A stretch of 32,948 bases of DNA from Galactobacter valiniphilus (lineage in GTDB: Bacteria > Actinomycetota > Actinomycetes > Actinomycetales > Micrococcaceae): the NCBI RefSeq assembly GCF_003575975.1, contig NZ_QQXK01000036.1, positions 1-32,948 of the forward strand. Direction: 5' to 3'. The translations under genes and the position numbers were made by a program. Below, one piece after another: positions 31,691 through 32,948 of this stretch (positions within the stretch are counted from its first letter, which is position 1; every line of letters starts with the position of its first letter). A model generated the notes under the pieces. That model was not told the DNA's origin, ran no database searches, and worked only from the letters and a program-made list of their open reading frames with translations.

Positions 31691-32290
31691 ATGAAGACCA
31701 CGATCGCCACCAAGCTCGCGGCCGGCACCCTGACCCTCGGCCTCCTGGCCGCCGCCGGAGCGCCGCTAGCAACCGCGCAGCCCGTGACGGCCGCGCCGGC
31801 CCCGGCGGTCGTCGCCCCGGCCGCCGTGAAGGCAGCGAGCAACACGCTGATTGCCATCAAGCAGATGTCCACGGGCACGGCCGCGGCGCGCAACTGCGGC
31901 CCGACCTCCGTGGTGATCGCGCTCAAGGCGGTCGGGAAGACGCCGTCCGGGTACAAGACGAGCGCGGTTCAGGCGGTCAAGAACGTGCGGGCCAGCATCG
32001 GGCACACGCGTTCCACTGACCTCATCGCCGATCTCAAGCCGCAGATTACCAAGTACGGCGTCAAGGCAACCAAGGTCACCTACGCGCAGGGCCTCGCGGC
32101 GGCGGCCAAGGGCAAGACCGTCATCCTGCACACCAATCTGTACGGCGGTCATTACCTCGTGGCCAAGGGCAAGGACGCAAGCGGTCGCATCTTCATCTCC
32201 GATCCCGCCAAGGGCAGCAAGTCGGCCAAGACCACCGCCTACCTGAACTCCATCAAGCGCAGCCTCAACCGCGCGCTCGTGGTCGGCTGA
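31691..32290 (+). CDS. Secreted C39-like cysteine peptidase
   Basis: This 199-residue protein has a clear signal peptide (MKTTIATKL, hydrophobic core, cleavage likely after ATA at residue 29) and an Ala/Pro/Val spacer. A compact papain-like domain follows. Putative catalytic residues are C69 in RNCGPTSVV, H154 in GGHYLVAKG and D171 in ISDPAKGSK, the order and spacing of the peptidase C39-like family. Unlike bacteriocin-leader peptidases, it has no ABC transporter fused or adjacent, so it probably acts outside the cell. ATG 31691 follows AAGGAG by seven bases. The substrate is unknown. Confidence 0.85.
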   Translation: MKTTIATKLAAGTLTLGLLAAAGAPLATAQPVTAAPAPAVVAPAAVKAASNTLIAIKQMSTGTAAARNCGPTSVVIALKAVGKTPSGYKTSAVQAVKNVRASIGHTRSTDLIADLKPQITKYGVKATKVTYAQGLAAAAKGKTVILHTNLYGGHYLVAKGKDASGRIFISDPAKGSKSAKTTAYLNSIKRSLNRALVVG

Positions 32291-32319
32291 TCGCCCCGCG
32301 GATCCGCCGGAGACGGGAA

Positions 32320-32355
32320 CAGGGCCGGTGCTGTCTCACGACGGTACCGGCCCTG
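32320..32355 (+). terminator. Terminator after the peptidase gene
   Basis: CAGGGCCGGT (32320-32329) pairs perfectly with ACCGGCCCTG (32346-32355), followed by the pyrimidine run CTTCCTT. Confidence 0.8.
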
Positions 32356-32426
32356 CTTCCTTGCGACGTTAAGTCAGGGCGTCACGCGCGTAGCGCTTCG
32401 CCCGGGCATCGCTCGAGGGGGTGAGA

Positions 32427-32657
32427 TCAGGCCTGCGGGGCCTGGTCGTCGCCACCGGCGGCCTTGTCGACCAGACCGGAAGCGGCGTCCTGCACCGAGT
32501 CGACCTTGTCGGCAAACTTGCCGCCGGTCTTGTCGTCGATGAAATCGCCGACCTTCTCGATGCCGCTCTTGATGGCCTCTTCGTTCTTGGCCACCAGATC
32601 CTGCGCCTGATCAACGAGGCCCTCGGCCTTGCCCTTGATGTCGTCGAGGAAAGACAA
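32427..32657 (-). CDS. MT0933/Rv0909-like small antitoxin-family protein
   Basis: This 76-residue highly charged helical protein (SFLDDIKGKAEGLVDQAQDLVAK) contains DFIDDKTGGKFADKVD, the hallmark of the MT0933-type antitoxin family. Rv0909 in Mycobacterium tuberculosis is encoded with a toxin; no toxin gene is adjacent here. A stress-related role like that of CsbD proteins is equally possible. The start is TTG 32657, with AAAGGGGG seven bases upstream. No ATG or GTG fits the family N-terminus, and the open frame beyond has no similarity. Confidence 0.82.
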   Translation of the reverse strand: MSFLDDIKGKAEGLVDQAQDLVAKNEEAIKSGIEKVGDFIDDKTGGKFADKVDSVQDAASGLVDKAAGGDDQAPQA

Positions 32658-32821
32658 GTCGGCACCCCCTTTCGGTCCTTGGGCCCCGGCGGGGCCCTCT
32701 GGAATCGATGCTAGGGCACACACGGGCGCTTCACTAGAGAGATATTTCTCCGGGCGTGGCGCGACGACGCACGAGGTCACGCTGGCGGGGGAGGAGCCGG
32801 ACGGGTCGGCGGGAGAAACAC

Positions 32822-32851
32822 AGAAGCCCCACGGAGAACCGTGGGGCTTCT
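32822..32851 (-). terminator. Terminator after tRNA-Gly
   Basis: AGAAGCCCCACGG and CCGTGGGGCTTCT form a 13-pair stem with a four-base loop, 25 bases past the tRNA 3' end on the minus strand and followed there by a T-rich stretch. Confidence 0.85.
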
Positions 32852-32875
32852 TAAACCGGATGGATCCGGGATGCG

Positions 32876-32948
32876 AGCGGACAACGGGATTCGAACCCGC
32901 GACCTCCACCTTGGCAAGGTGGCGCTCTAGCCAGCTGAGCTATGTCCG
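32876..32948 (-). tRNA. tRNA-Gly (anticodon GCC), lacking its first base at the window edge
   Basis: On the minus strand the cloverleaf is complete except for the first G, which lies beyond 32948. The D-arm is AGCTCAGCTGGCTAGAGC. The anticodon arm is CCACC-TTGCCAA-GGTGG, with anticodon GCC. The T-arm carries GGTTCGAATCC, and the acceptor 3' strand is TGTCCGC. CCA is not encoded. Confidence 0.95.

Noticed and set aside
1-32948. CRISPR arrays, insertion sequences, prophage or integrative elements
   Set aside because: No repeat-spacer pattern, transposase, integrase or attachment-site duplication was seen; the tRNA-Gly is only partly inside the window, so integration beside it cannot be judged.

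Overview
The window is about 33 kb of very GC-rich DNA from an actinobacterium, most likely of the order Micrococcales and plausibly Micrococcaceae-like. The evidence is a WhiB1-type regulator, a compact actinobacterial Tad pilus locus, DUF3060 lipoproteins, a DUF3000 gene beside ribonuclease D, an sseA-sufE pair, an MT0933/Rv0909-type small protein, and many TAGnnT -10 boxes placed a few bases before start codons (leaderless genes). It looks like ordinary chromosome: I see no insertion sequence, prophage, integrase or CRISPR array.

Left part (1-9.8 kb): whiB1 (-), a four-helix membrane protein (+), then a large FHA-FtsK/SpoIIIE (EccC-like) ATPase gene (-). That gene is split by one apparent extra base in a five-C run; removing one base gives a single 1197-residue protein. 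Divergent from it is a tightly overlapping Tad operon: tadA, tadB, tadC, a Flp/DUF4244-like pilin and three TadE/TadG-like pseudopilin genes. No prepilin peptidase and no TadZ gene lie in the window.

Middle part (9.9-19 kb): prfB (release factor 2, no programmed frameshift) is followed by an envelope-signalling island. It holds a DUF3060 lipoprotein, a MacB-like ABC ATPase/permease pair, a divergent NarL-type histidine kinase/response regulator pair, a second DUF3060 lipoprotein, and an OmpR-type response regulator/histidine kinase pair whose genes overlap that lipoprotein. A Tat-exported Rieske lipoprotein closes the section. The two lipoproteins share a C-terminal domain with two cysteines about 20 residues apart and bracket the transporter and first two-component system. 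This is the most interesting candidate for an undescribed system here.

Right part (19-33 kb): metabolic and housekeeping genes. They are a fadB/fadA beta-oxidation operon with a palindrome over its predicted promoter, ribonuclease D, DUF3000, low-specificity threonine aldolase, msrB, and an alpha/beta hydrolase. Next comes a sulfur/translation-quality operon (sseA-sufE-ybaK plus an unknown gene), divergent zapE, a secreted C39-like cysteine peptidase, an MT0933-like small protein starting with TTG, and tRNA-Gly(GCC), cut by one base at the window edge. Strong hairpin terminators separate many of these units.
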